Positions 47,662-56,298 are shown, counted from the first letter of the stretch. The stretch: 64,000 bases of DNA from Phormidesmis priestleyi BC1401 (GCF_001650195.1 NZ_LXYR01000003.1:124001-188000), one strand, 5' to 3'. The notes: generated from the letters alone by a model not told the origin. Numbers and translations are program-made.

Positions 47662-48508
47662 ACTCTTCACCCTTCTTCAGGATTGCTCGAATCCTCTCTG
47701 CAACTTCATCGGTCTGCTCGATCATCGCCATGTGACCACACTCTAGAATCTCAAATACATTGTCGCCACAGCATCCAAATAAACGATGAAAACTGGCGAG
47801 ATGCTGCACATATTTGAGTTCCATAATCGGATCTTGAGCACCCGCAATAAAATAAACAGGCTGCTTAAGTCGAGCCACCACTTGAGGTAGACAATGCACC
47901 TCAGCTTCGGTGGTCGAGTCTAACAGTGCACCTAGCGCTGCTTTTGAATCAGCCGCCACAAAATCGATCAACCGCTGTTGTGCCCAGGCTCGATCGAGAG
48001 TCTGCACTACACTTGCCCGACGAAACAACCTCTCTAGGAACGGCACACGCGGCAGCCAACGAGGACGCAGCTTCACGATTTGCCTCCCAGCATTGCGAAA
48101 ACGCTCAAACTGTTCTTTAAGATAAATTCCGCCCCCGGCATTGACGCAAATCACGCCTTTAACGCGATCGGACAGCAGATCTGCCCCCCACAGCGCCACA
48201 CTTCCGCCCAGCGAGTGACCGACCAACCAGGCATTCTCAATGCCCAGTTGCTCAAGCAAATCGCCCAAATCTTGCGCGTATGCCTGCAAACTATAGCCAG
48301 ATTTGCTCTGGCAGGGCTGCGAGTCGCCAAACCCGCGCAGATCATAAGACAGGCAAGTGTACTCGATCGCTAATTGATCCACGATCGGCTGCCAATAATG
48401 GCGACTCAACAGCCAGCCGTGAATAAACACCAAAACCTCAGGCGAATTTGTGGGAGCCGTCAACTCATAAGCGTGCGGCGAACCCATTACATGAATGGTA
48501 GGCATCAT
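47651..48508 (-). CDS. alpha/beta hydrolase
   Basis: 285 residues. An alpha/beta hydrolase with the oxyanion HGWLLSRHYW region, nucleophile elbow GHSLGGS, acid in AGAQDPIMELKYV and catalytic His in LECGHMAMIEQ. Family members include esterases and haloperoxidase-like enzymes; the substrate cannot be inferred. It is second in the minus-strand operon, 31 bp after the ACT-protein gene and overlapping the GT39 gene. Confidence 0.85.
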   Translation of the reverse strand: MMPTIHVMGSPHAYELTAPTNSPEVLVFIHGWLLSRHYWQPIVDQLAIEYTCLSYDLRGFGDSQPCQSKSGYSLQAYAQDLGDLLEQLGIENAWLVGHSLGGSVALWGADLLSDRVKGVICVNAGGGIYLKEQFERFRNAGRQIVKLRPRWLPRVPFLERLFRRASVVQTLDRAWAQQRLIDFVAADSKAALGALLDSTTEAEVHCLPQVVARLKQPVYFIAGAQDPIMELKYVQHLASFHRLFGCCGDNVFEILECGHMAMIEQTDEVAERIRAILKKGEEYGV

Positions 48509-48539
48509 TTCATCCTACCTTGAAGCCGATCCCAAACCT

Positions 48540-49265
48540 CTAAAACCGTCTTCCCAACAACCGCTGCTTCACGCCTTCTGCAATTTTTTGCCCTAAATAC
48601 TCCGGGATCAAACTCTCATTGGGACCTAGCAAATAAAGAATTAACCGCGTTCGCCCTCGCCACACTAATAGATTGGCGTTGACCACTAATAAGTCTTCTT
48701 GCCAAATCGCATACATGACTTTATAAAACAACCCTGGCTGGTTATCGGCTTCAATCAACAGCGCAGGTAAGTGAAACACGGGATCGACATAAAATTCGGC
48801 TTCGACTTGCTCTAAGCCAGCGTCTAGATTAAACTCGACCGCCAGCATTTCTTCAACCTCAAAACGTCCCGCCAAGGCTTCTCGAACGGCTCGACAGACG
48901 TTTTCAGAGGTTTTATCGGTCAGGGCTTTGCCGCTTCGAGACACAATCAGCTTAATAAACACCAGCATGGGCGGGTAGATCTGCCCATATAAGCTCAAGC
49001 TATGAATCGTCAAACCATAGGCAGCTAACACGCCAAAAATGTCGCTCAACAAGAAAGACTGGTTGCGGTAAGCAAAGTGAAGGGCGCTTTTGCTGCCTTC
49101 TGCTTTTAGCTCAATGACCGCTTGGCGCGTTTTATAGAGATGGTAAGCAAGCCTGAGATTTTGCAGTTGAATTTCACTGCTGACAAATTGCTCATAAAAC
49201 TGAGGAAACGCCCGATTGAAGCGCTTTAGCAATTCTACAGTCGTTGGTTTTAAGCCCGGAGCCAT
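48540..49265 (-). CDS. ACT-domain protein
   Basis: 241 residues. Two ACT-like regions: about residues 65-150 (QSFLLSDIFGVLAAYGLTIH onward) and 160-235 (PALLIEADNQPGLFYKVMYA onward with NANLLVWRGRTRLILYL). The pattern is like the C-terminal ACT pair of GlnD, without the nucleotidyl transferase part. ACT domains bind small molecules such as amino acids. Role not known. It is the first gene of the four-gene operon with the hydrolase and GT39 enzymes. Confidence 0.75.
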   Translation of the reverse strand: MAPGLKPTTVELLKRFNRAFPQFYEQFVSSEIQLQNLRLAYHLYKTRQAVIELKAEGSKSALHFAYRNQSFLLSDIFGVLAAYGLTIHSLSLYGQIYPPMLVFIKLIVSRSGKALTDKTSENVCRAVREALAGRFEVEEMLAVEFNLDAGLEQVEAEFYVDPVFHLPALLIEADNQPGLFYKVMYAIWQEDLLVVNANLLVWRGRTRLILYLLGPNESLIPEYLGQKIAEGVKQRLLGRRF

Positions 49266-49497
49266 AAGGTGCAGAAATTCTTGCTAGATTAAAAGAATAA
49301 AGAAAAGATAAAGAACAGCGTCTGGTAAAAGCAACTTTAACGTCAATTTGTTACAAATCGGGATGAATATTCTAGTTTTGATCGACCTGTGGTTAACTGA
49401 AGGCATTTGCTTCCTCTGAGAAAGCTATCGGGAGAGAAGTCCGAGCGATATACTGTCTAATACTGCTTCATATTTACTACCTTCACCACACGCTTGC

Positions 49498-50022
49498 ATG
49501 GGTTTCTGGAAGAGCTTATTTAGTGGAACGGATGCCTCCCCTGCCCCCAAGGCAGCCCCAATGGAGCGATATGTCGGCGATGAGGCAGACGATCGCGCCA
49601 CCACCAATCGCATTTTCTTCAGCACTGAACGGGATCTTGACCTGTATGAGCTAGAAGAATTGTGTGATGCGGTGGGCTGGTCACGTCGCCCCCTGCGAAA
49701 GGTTAAAAAAGCCATTCAGCACAGCTTTTTGGTCGTCTCAATGTGGGAACAGCGAGGCGCACAACGGCGGCTGATTGGGTTTTCTCGCGCCACCTCTGAC
49801 CATGCCTTTAACGCCACCGTTTGGGATGTCGTCGTCCATCCCGACTTCCAGGGGAAGGGGATGGGCAAAGCATTGATGAAATACATGATTAAGAAGCTAC
49901 GCGGCGAAGACATTAGCAACATTACGCTGTTTGCCGATCCTCAGGTCGTTAATTTTTATCGTAATTTGGGCTTCATGTCTGATCCAGAAGGCATCAAAGG
50001 AATGTTCTGGTATCCAGACTAG
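49498..50022 (+). CDS. GNAT acetyltransferase, Ycf52 / plastid-SNAT-like
   Basis: 174 residues. GNAT fold with the acetyl-CoA loop in [20 protein letters not shown] (the QGKG.G motif) and the NFYRNLGFM end. The N-terminus ([25 protein letters not shown] and so on) and the [20 protein letters not shown] segment match the cyanobacterial/plastid Ycf52 group, which includes the serotonin N-acetyltransferase described in Synechocystis and plants. The substrate in this organism is an open question. ATG at 49498. Confidence 0.88.
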   Translation: MGFWKSLFSGTDASPAPKAAPMERYVGDEADDRATTNRIFFSTERDLDLYELEELCDAVGWSRRPLRKVKKAIQHSFLVVSMWEQRGAQRRLIGFSRATSDHAFNATVWDVVVHPDFQGKGMGKALMKYMIKKLRGEDISNITLFADPQVVNFYRNLGFMSDPEGIKGMFWYPD

Positions 50023-50076
50023 CTAAGGGTTCCCTGACCTAGGTGAGAGGGAGACGTGGGATAGAGGAACTTTGAG

Positions 50077-50550
50077 TTAGCCCAGCATTCGCGCTTGTCG
50101 GCTCCACTGCTCGACCTCTCCAATTTCAGGGCATAAATCTCGACGTTGCAGAGTCGCAACTTGCAGCTTGAGCATTTGGCGATGCAAGCGATCGAGCGGA
50201 GTCTGAGCAAGCTGAGTCGGTGAAGCCACGCCAGCATGAAGCAGCAAGCCGCAATACTGACAGCCCACTCCGGGAATTCTAGCCAGGTCTGCAAGCGCCA
50301 CCCATTTGTTGATATGTCGAATCGGAATTTGTAGCTGACCTGCTAGGTGATTGCGAGCTTCAGCCGTTTTGCCTTGGTTAAATAGTTGTAGCGTGGTGTG
50401 AACGCCGCAGGCGATTAAACGGGTGTGATCGTCGGTGCTTAAGCCAGGAAGGAGGGCGATCGACCAATCTGCCGAGGCAATTTCCTTGGGTTTTGCGGGG
50501 CGAGGAGATCCTTCAGGGCTTTGCGAAAGCCGATGAGAATGGGGTTTCAC
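50077..50550 (-). CDS. DUF4332 helix-hairpin-helix protein
   Basis: 157 residues, GTG start at 50550. The repeats ALLPGLSTDDHTRLIACGVH with TTLQLFNQG, and LARIPGVGCQYCGLLLHAGV with SPTQLAQTPLDRLH, are tandem helix-hairpin-helix units as in DUF4332, a family thought to bind DNA or protein. It is monocistronic, facing the GNAT gene, 54 bp from its stop. Confidence 0.75.
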   Translation of the reverse strand: MKPHSHRLSQSPEGSPRPAKPKEIASADWSIALLPGLSTDDHTRLIACGVHTTLQLFNQGKTAEARNHLAGQLQIPIRHINKWVALADLARIPGVGCQYCGLLLHAGVASPTQLAQTPLDRLHRQMLKLQVATLQRRDLCPEIGEVEQWSRQARMLG

Positions 50551-50649
50551 AAAAATGCCTCAGTTGAAGATCAGGCATTCAGTCTAGCGGACTTTTTAGA
50601 TGAATATGTCTGAAGATGAAAAGCAAGCTATACTAATTTAAGTGCACAA

Positions 50650-50723
50650 CGGGATGTAGCGCAGCTTGGTAGCGCGCCTGCTTTGGGAGCAGGATGCCGC
50701 AGGTTCGAATCCTGTCATCCCGA
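50650..50723 (+). tRNA. tRNA-Pro (UGG)
   Basis: A 74-nt cloverleaf: acceptor CGGGATG / CATCCCG with discriminator A, D arm GCGCAGCTTGGTAGCGC, anticodon stem CCTGC-TTTGGGA-GCAGG with anticodon TGG, and T arm CAGGTTCGAATCCTG. The 3' CCA is not encoded. A terminator hairpin follows 8 bp later. Confidence 0.97.
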
Positions 50724-50731
50724 TTTTTATT

Positions 50732-50768
50732 AAACTCCTTGAGTGTCACTGCTTTAGGGAGTTTTTTG
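50732..50768 (+). terminator. terminator after tRNA-Pro
   Basis: AAACTCC (50732-50738) pairs with GGAGTTT (50758-50764), followed by TTT. It lies 8 bp after the tRNA. Confidence 0.8.
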
Positions 50769-51191
50769 ATTCTGAAAGTTCTCGCTGTAGTTCTGTTAAA
50801 AATACGTTGTTTTTAGCATCCGATCGCCAAAAAATCTGAGTAGATTGCAGGTGGCTCGAACCGTTCTGTCGTCAGGTGTAGACGGCTGAGATGCTGAAAT
50901 TCGCTAAATTGGTGTTAATATCTCCAAGACTCGAATCAGTCAGTGTCTAATGTCAACTCACCCAGAAATGCCGCTTTCAACCCTCTCATGTGCATTCTGG
51001 AACTATCCACTCGTCAAACCTGTCACCCATTGCTGAGACTTCAACCTTGTCAACTTTAGAGGTGCGAACCTGTTGTAATTTTGAGCCTGCTGAAGATCTA
51101 AGTCTATGGATGTGCTTAAACGATTTTGATGCGTCGTATCAAAATCCAGTCAACAATTGCAGACGTTGAATTAAGAGGAGTGAAACCAGCC
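50769..51191. other. intergenic leader region before tic22
   Basis: 423 bp without a supported gene. It leads into a hairpin at 51192-51239, so a leader transcript or small RNA may arise here. No cyanobacterial Yfr1 core (ACTCCTCACACC) is present. Confidence 0.35.
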
Positions 51192-51244
51192 AAATGAGGA
51201 AATAATCGGTCGCAGTCGGCTCTAATTTCTTCCTCATTTTTGAT
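51192..51244 (+). terminator. hairpin in the tic22 leader, terminator or attenuator
   Basis: AAATGAGGA (51192-51200) pairs with TCCTCATTT (51231-51239) and is followed by TTTGATTT. It has terminator form but sits 37 bp before the tic22 start, suggesting leader control or the end of a small upstream RNA. Confidence 0.5.
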
Positions 51245-51280
51245 TTGGTTTTGATGTCGTTATTAATGCTAGGAGCAATC

Positions 51281-52060
51281 ATGAAATCATTGGTTCGTCG
51301 GAGTGCTACGGTTGGTTTAGTCGGAACGACGATCGTCGCGTCTCTTGTAGGGGCAGGTCTGCGGGTGCTAGCGTTGACCCCAGAGCAGATTGTGCAAAAG
51401 CTTCGCCCCGTGCCGATGTTTACGATCGCTAATTCTCAAGGTGCGCCTTTAGTCGCTTCACCTCCTAATGGTCAAAAAGGTAGCCCGGTTGCTGGCGTTT
51501 TTGTGAGCCAGAGAGATGCTCAAGCGTTTTTAGAAACGCTAAAAAGCAAAAACCCAAGTCTGGCGAAAGAAGTGAAAGTGGTGCCTGTGTCGCTGGCAGA
51601 GGTTTATCAACTTGTGCAATCAAACCAGGGCAAGCCTGATCAACTCGATTTTGCCTATGTGCCGACCAAGCAGCAGCTAGATTCGGCGGTTGCGGTGCTG
51701 AAGGTGGGGGATAGTAAAGTCACTCAGTTTAACGGCACCCCGTTGTTTGTGGCACGGGCTGGCAAAGAAAAAGGATTTCTGACGATTCAGCAGGGCGAGA
51801 AGTCGGTGATTCCGATGTTCTTTAATAAAGAAGAGCTGCAAACTCTGCTCGATCGATTCAAACAACAGCAGCCCAATCTGGCTTCTAGCATTGACATTCA
51901 AGTCTTTCCATTAGAAGGCGTGGTCGAAGCGATGAAAAAGCAGAATGATCCACAGCTCGACAAAGTTGTGTTGATTCCGCCGAGAGAGTCGATCGAGTTT
52001 GTGCGATCGCTGGCACCTGCTCAGGGCGGACAGGCTCCGGCAGCACAGCCTAAGAAGTAA
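51281..52060 (+). CDS. Tic22 family protein
   Basis: About 259 residues from ATG 51281, preceded by AGGAG. The N-terminus (MKSLVRRSATVGLVGTTIVA, then SLVGAGLRVLA) is a signal peptide. The mature protein has LTPEQIVQKLRPVPMFTIAN near its start, then VSQRDAQAFLETLKSKNP, VYQLVQSNQ, and a second related unit (FFNKEELQTLLDRFKQQQPN), matching the duplicated Tic22 fold. Cyanobacterial Tic22 is a lumenal/periplasmic chaperone needed for outer-membrane biogenesis; the plastid one assists protein import. The first dozen codons of the longer frame are discounted. Confidence 0.9.
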   Translation: MKSLVRRSATVGLVGTTIVASLVGAGLRVLALTPEQIVQKLRPVPMFTIANSQGAPLVASPPNGQKGSPVAGVFVSQRDAQAFLETLKSKNPSLAKEVKVVPVSLAEVYQLVQSNQGKPDQLDFAYVPTKQQLDSAVAVLKVGDSKVTQFNGTPLFVARAGKEKGFLTIQQGEKSVIPMFFNKEELQTLLDRFKQQQPNLASSIDIQVFPLEGVVEAMKKQNDPQLDKVVLIPPRESIEFVRSLAPAQGGQAPAAQPKK

Positions 52061-52095
52061 ATTTCGCGGGTCATTCGTACTCAATTAAAGAACCG

Positions 52096-52995
52096 ATGAC
52101 CTGTGAGATTTCTGGATTAAATCTATGGCAGTGGCGACAAGAGGCTCAAGCTTCTGCGATCGACGCTGCCATTTTGCCGTCTGAGGTCGATTGGCTGCTG
52201 CAAGAGTTAGCAGGACTCGATCGCTTATCACTGCGGCTAGAGTCATTTAAGTATCAATCTCGAATCAAATTAAAGATTCCGTTTTTAGAATTAAAACAAC
52301 GTTGGCAGCAACGGATCGACCAACGAGTTCCGATTCAATATTTAGCGGGATCGACTCCGTGGCGCACCTTCACGTTGAGCGTCTCTCCGGCAGTGTTAAT
52401 TCCTCGCCCTGAAACAGAGGAGTTAATTGATTTAGCGATCGCGGCGACCATTCTGAATCCGGCACTCAAAACGGGAGATTGGGCAGATTTGGGAACGGGA
52501 AGTGGCGCGATCGCGATGGGTCTTGCCGATGTGTTTCCCAATGCAATCATTCATGCCGTAGATTGCAGCAGTGAGGCGTTGGCGATCGCGCAACAAAATG
52601 CTCAGAATCTTGGGTTTGGCGATCGGGTTCAGTTTTATCAAGGAAACTGGCTAGAACCCTTGGAGTTTCTCAAAGGCAAACTAAGCGGACTGGTCTCAAA
52701 TCCGCCTTATATTCCCAGTCAAATGGTGCGAGAACTTCAGCCAGAAGTGACGAATCACGAGCCGCATCTTGCTCTTGACGGCGGCTCTGACGGGTTGGAC
52801 TGCATTCGTCACCTGGTCACGATGGCTCCTAACTATCTGCGGATTGGTGGCGTTTGGATGGTCGAAATGATGGCAGGTCAAGCGGATGCCGTGACTCGAT
52901 TGCTGACCGATCAGGGGAGTTATGGCAAGATTCAAATTCACCGAGATTTAGCAGGGGTTGAGCGATTTGCAACCGCGATCGTCCTCCAAAGTTGA
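52096..52995 (+). CDS. prmC: release factor glutamine methyltransferase PrmC
   Basis: 299 residues. It methylates the GGQ glutamine of peptide-chain release factors. Signatures: IQYLAGSTPWRTFTLSVSPA, VLIPRPETEELID, the SAM motif WADLGTGSGAIAMGL, and the catalytic NPPY in LVSNPPYIPSQMV. Length is normal for the family. ATG 52096 lies 35 bp after the tic22 stop, so they may share transcription, without obvious functional meaning. Confidence 0.95.
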   Translation: MTCEISGLNLWQWRQEAQASAIDAAILPSEVDWLLQELAGLDRLSLRLESFKYQSRIKLKIPFLELKQRWQQRIDQRVPIQYLAGSTPWRTFTLSVSPAVLIPRPETEELIDLAIAATILNPALKTGDWADLGTGSGAIAMGLADVFPNAIIHAVDCSSEALAIAQQNAQNLGFGDRVQFYQGNWLEPLEFLKGKLSGLVSNPPYIPSQMVRELQPEVTNHEPHLALDGGSDGLDCIRHLVTMAPNYLRIGGVWMVEMMAGQADAVTRLLTDQGSYGKIQIHRDLAGVERFATAIVLQS

Positions 52996-53104
52996 CTCAT
53001 AAATGTATACAGGGTTGCATGACTCGATTGTAATGAGTGGCTGCAATTGAGGATGGTTCCAGTTGTTGAGATACAATCGAACCTATCAAGCTGTCGGCGA
53101 AGCG

Positions 53105-53329
53105 ATGAACTACCAAAACATCATCACGATCGAACCTGGCAAACGCAGTGGAAAACCTTGCATCCGAGGAATGCGAATCACGGTTTATGATGTGCTGTCT
53201 TACCTCGCTTCGGGCATGACTTACCAAGAGATCTTAGAAGACTTCCCATACTTAACGCAGGAAGATATTCTCGCCTGTTTGAGCTATGCAGCCGATCGAG
53301 AGCGACAAACCCTCGTTGCTCAAGCATGA
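53105..53329 (+). CDS. DUF433 antitoxin-like protein
   Basis: 74 residues from ATG 53105. Pattern of the DUF433 family: IEPGKRSGKPCIRGMRITV, YDVLSYLASGMTYQEILEDF and PYLTQEDILACLSYAADRER, a small helix-turn-helix-like domain. It is regularly encoded upstream of DUF5615 PIN-like proteins, as here, with the stop overlapping the next start (ATGA). It is taken to be the antitoxin of the pair and still looks intact although the partner is frameshifted. Confidence 0.88.
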   Translation: MNYQNIITIEPGKRSGKPCIRGMRITVYDVLSYLASGMTYQEILEDFPYLTQEDILACLSYAADRERQTLVAQA

Positions 53330-53657
53330 AACTTTTGTTTGATCAAAACCTGTCGCCTCGGTTAGTTAATTGTCTCGCTAACTTATATCCCAATTCAAAA
53401 CACGTTTACGATGTTGAGCTTGATCAATCAACTGATCTAATTTTGTGGGCTTACGCTCAACAACATGACTTCATCATCGTTACGAGAGATGCAGACTTTA
53501 ATGAGGTCAGCTTAATTCAGGGATTCCGCCTAAAGTTGTCTGGATTCGTCGTGGAAATTGTTCCACTCAGGCGATCGAGTTGATGCTGCGGTTGCACTTC
53601 GAGACTATTCAATATCTCAACGAAAACCCCAACGCTGGGATATTGACCCTGTTTTAG
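53326..53657 (+). pseudogene. DUF5615 PIN-like toxin, frameshifted
   Basis: The frame starting at 53326 gives MKLLFDQNLSPRLVNCLANL and TRDADFNEVSLIQGF, a DUF5615 PIN-like protein with its acidic residues, then turns to unrelated residues and stops at 53583. One base is missing near 53525: in the next frame the sequence continues IPPKVVWIRRGNCSTQAIEL, then LHFETIQYLNENPNAG, and stops at 53657, giving the family's usual length of about 110. The catalytic-type region is intact but the C-terminal third is lost. Confidence 0.85.
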
Positions 53658-53712
53658 AATGAAAAACCACCCTATCAACGTGTTTTAAGCTGACCCTCAT
53701 CTAGATTGATAG

Positions 53713-53734
53713 CCCTTTTCCTGTGGGAAAAGGG
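53713..53734. terminator. hairpin, possible terminator
   Basis: CCCTTTTCC (53713-53721) and GGAAAAGGG (53726-53734) pair perfectly with a 4-nt loop. It lies between the toxin remnant (+) and tlyA (-). No T-run follows on either strand, so its role is uncertain. Confidence 0.4.
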
Positions 53735-53815
53735 TTTCCAAAGCTAGTTTGTGCAAACTAAAAGTCGGTCAGCTTATCGCGAGGATGATCAAGGCATCGC
53801 TAACAGGTTGAAACC

Positions 53816-54640
53816 TCATTCCTCTGGTTCTTTGACTAAGGCTGTGTGCGCCGATCGAGCCAACTGTCTAATCTGCTCTAGGTCAGGCGGAGTCAGCCCA
53901 TTTTCTAGACTTAGCCACAGCAGATACTCAATGTTTCCGGCAGGTCCAACGAGGGGCGACCAGGTGAGTCCGCGATAGCTCCAGCCGAGCTGTTGGGCAG
54001 ATTGCAAGACTTGGAAGATGGCTCCCGCTTGGTCTTTAGGATCGCGAACGACACCTTTTTTGCCGACTCGATCGCGCCCAACTTCAAACTGGGGCTTGAC
54101 GAGCAGCAGCATCTCGCGCGGCGCTTGCAGCAGGTTCCACATCGCTGGCAGCACTTTTGTGAGGGAGATAAATGACACATCGACCACACCCAAATCGGGA
54201 TGGGTCTGATCGGGGGCATATAAGTCTTCTGATCTGAGATTTCGCAGGTTTGTGCGTTCTCGTAAGATGACGCGGGGATCTTGTCTGAGCTTCCAGGCGA
54301 CTTGCCCGTAGCCTACGTCAATGCCGTACACCAATTTTGCACCCGCTTGCAGCAGACAGTCTGTAAAGCCTCCGGTTGAGATGCCGCCATCGAGACAAGT
54401 TCGATCGCTGACCTTAATCTCAAAAACTTGCAGCGCTTTGATCAGCTTTTCACCCCCACGGGAGACATAGGGCGATCGCTGCTTGATTTGAATCTCGGCG
54501 CTGGTGTTAACTTCGGTGCCGGGTTTGTCGATGAGTTGGCGATCGACCCTGACTTCTCCGGCTTGGATCAGGCGCTGTGCCTGTTGGCGAGAGTCACAGA
54601 GGGCACGGTCTACCAGTAAAGTGTCGAGGCGCTGCTTCAA
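53816..54640 (-). CDS. tlyA: TlyA family rRNA 2'-O-methyltransferase / hemolysin-like
   Basis: 274 residues. An S4 RNA-binding domain (MKQRLDTLLVDRALCDSRQQ to about 60) is joined to an FtsJ-like methyltransferase domain with CLDGGISTGGFTDCLLQAGA (SAM motif I), VDVSFISLTKVLP and LLLVKPQFEVGRD. TlyA methylates ribosomal RNA riboses and is also annotated as hemolysin; the ribosome role is the better supported. The start codon is TTG at 54640; no better start exists. The minisatellite at 54704 lies just upstream, where its promoter should be. Confidence 0.92.
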   Translation of the reverse strand: MKQRLDTLLVDRALCDSRQQAQRLIQAGEVRVDRQLIDKPGTEVNTSAEIQIKQRSPYVSRGGEKLIKALQVFEIKVSDRTCLDGGISTGGFTDCLLQAGAKLVYGIDVGYGQVAWKLRQDPRVILRERTNLRNLRSEDLYAPDQTHPDLGVVDVSFISLTKVLPAMWNLLQAPREMLLLVKPQFEVGRDRVGKKGVVRDPKDQAGAIFQVLQSAQQLGWSYRGLTWSPLVGPAGNIEYLLWLSLENGLTPPDLEQIRQLARSAHTALVKEPEE

Positions 54641-54703
54641 GAGTTTTGAGTTTTAAGTTTTGAGGGCTGCGTAGTCATGATAGCGAGGACGGTTACGGTT
54701 CAG

Positions 54704-54912
54704 AACACGATCGTCCATGTTCAAGATGAGAAGTTTCGTGCTCAGAACACGAACGATCGTGTTCAAGGTGAGAATGTTGCGGCTTGGAAGGCGATCGTTC
54801 GTGCTCAAAGCGAGAAGTTTCGTGTTCTGGACACGATCGTTCGTGTTCAAAGTGAGAATGTTGCAGTGTGGAAGGCGATCGTTCCGCTTCAAACCTAGAA
54901 TCTTCCTGCTGG
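54704..54912. repeat. 42-bp tandem repeat, five units
   Basis: Units begin at 54704, 54746, 54788, 54830 and 54872 (the last 41 bp). Each opens with AACACGATCG or AAGGCGATCG and contains GTTCAAxxxGAGAA. Two unit types alternate, one with GAGAAGTTTCGT and the other with GAGAATGTTGC, so the true period is 84 bp; unit 5 departs most. Four units carry the CGATCG core. Being a multiple of three, the repeat keeps frames open on both strands, but none has a ribosome site. It fills the gap between tlyA and the TPR gene. Confidence 0.85.
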
Positions 54913-54930
54913 AAACACGATCGTTTCTAT

Positions 54931-56298
54931 CTAAGAGGTCGTTTGTGTCATTCCTTGACGAAGAAGCTCAAGATTTTCTCGTACCGTTTGGGTGTTGGGA
55001 TGGGTTTCTCCTAACTTTTCGAGGGCGATCGACAACGCTTGCAGGTAGAGCGGTTCGGCTTCAGGGTAGCGTCCTTGCGATTCATACAGTCCTGCCAAAT
55101 TATTGAGGCTGGTTGCCACAGCGGGATGGTCATCTCCTAACTGGCGTTGCCTGATTTCGAGTGCCTGGAGATAGAGCGGTTCGGCTACAGGGTAGCGTCC
55201 TTGCGATTTATACAGTCCTGCCAAATTGTTGAGGCTGGTTGCCACAGCGGGATGGTCATCTCCTAACTGGCGTTGCCTGATTTCGAGTGCCTGGAGGTAG
55301 AGCGGTTCGGCTTCAGGGTAGCGTCCTTGCGATTTATACAGTGATGCCAAATTATTGAGGCTGGTTGCCACATCGGGATGGTCATCTCCTAACTGGCGTT
55401 GCCTGATTTCGAGTGCCTGGAGATAGAGCGGTTCGGCTTCAGCGTAGCGTCCTTGCGATCGATACAGATATGCCAACCAAGATAGGCTATTTGCAAAATC
55501 CTCTTCTTGATCGCTCACTCCTTGCAGGTCAATCGCTTTGCGAAAGTAGCCAATTGCCGTCTCCTGTTCTTGCTGATAGTCGATCGCTTCTCCCCATTCT
55601 GCTCTGCCAGCATAGAGCCGCCCCATTTGGTTATACAGCGTTGCCAATAAAGGATCGTCAGGGCGTTTTTGCTCGGTTTGGGCGATCAGCGCTTGCAAAT
55701 CTGCCAGGGGCAACAGAATATCATCTTCGATCGCCAGCCCCATTTCCGCCAAGATGGGTTGAAACGATTCAAGCTGTGCGCTCTTCACCGCCGCAGTTTG
55801 GCGCGACTCAAACCGGAACACCCCTTTACGCCAACCCCAAAAATCTGGCGCTTTCCGCTCCATCTGCGTCAGCAATTGCGTCGTCACCCACAGCACGATC
55901 GGGAACCGAAACTCTGGCAACGCCTCCCGCGTCCACTGCAAATAGCCAAAAAAAGCATCCTGCTCCGATTTTTCCTCACCCAACTGCAAGAAATAAAGCT
56001 GCTCTGCCCCAGTCACCATCACCACCGATCGACCGCCCTCACGCAGATAATCATCGGTCTGCATTCTTTGCAAAATCGTCATCTTAAGACTCGGTTCTCC
56101 CCGAATCAACAAAAGTCGATGGCAGCGAATATCTGGCTGCAAATCTGCCTCAAGTCGGGTAATTAATTCGTCACGAAACTGACCGTTATCACAGACCGCA
56201 ATCAGCACACTAAAAAACCCTTGACTCGCCTCGATCGTGACGAGCAAATCTTCATACGCCTCCAGGTTTTCTGCATCCAGTGCGGCTACGTCAGACAT
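54931..56298 (-). CDS. NTPase-like domain plus TPR protein
   Basis: 455 residues. The first 180 or so resemble a STAND/AAA-like module without a P-loop: FFSVLIAVCDNGQFRDELIT, VVMVTGAEQLYFLQLGEEKS, EFRFPIVLWVTTQLL and APDFWGWRKGVFRFES. From about 210 to 440 come TPRs of the kinesin-light-chain type: four copies of a 42-residue unit with SQGRYPEAEPLYLQALEIRQ and LGDDHPAVATSLNNLAGLY. These are nearly identical even in DNA (126-bp period, about 55070-55450). The ATG at 56298 overlaps the partner's TAA (TAATG). Probably a partner-recognition subunit of the upstream NTPase; function unknown. Confidence 0.82.
   Translation of the reverse strand: MSDVAALDAENLEAYEDLLVTIEASQGFFSVLIAVCDNGQFRDELITRLEADLQPDIRCHRLLLIRGEPSLKMTILQRMQTDDYLREGGRSVVMVTGAEQLYFLQLGEEKSEQDAFFGYLQWTREALPEFRFPIVLWVTTQLLTQMERKAPDFWGWRKGVFRFESRQTAAVKSAQLESFQPILAEMGLAIEDDILLPLADLQALIAQTEQKRPDDPLLATLYNQMGRLYAGRAEWGEAIDYQQEQETAIGYFRKAIDLQGVSDQEEDFANSLSWLAYLYRSQGRYAEAEPLYLQALEIRQRQLGDDHPDVATSLNNLASLYKSQGRYPEAEPLYLQALEIRQRQLGDDHPAVATSLNNLAGLYKSQGRYPVAEPLYLQALEIRQRQLGDDHPAVATSLNNLAGLYESQGRYPEAEPLYLQALSIALEKLGETHPNTQTVRENLELLRQGMTQTTS

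Noticed and set aside
54677-54898. 73-residue frame through the minisatellite
   Set aside because: Open frames exist on both strands because the unit is a multiple of three; there is no ribosome site or known domain.
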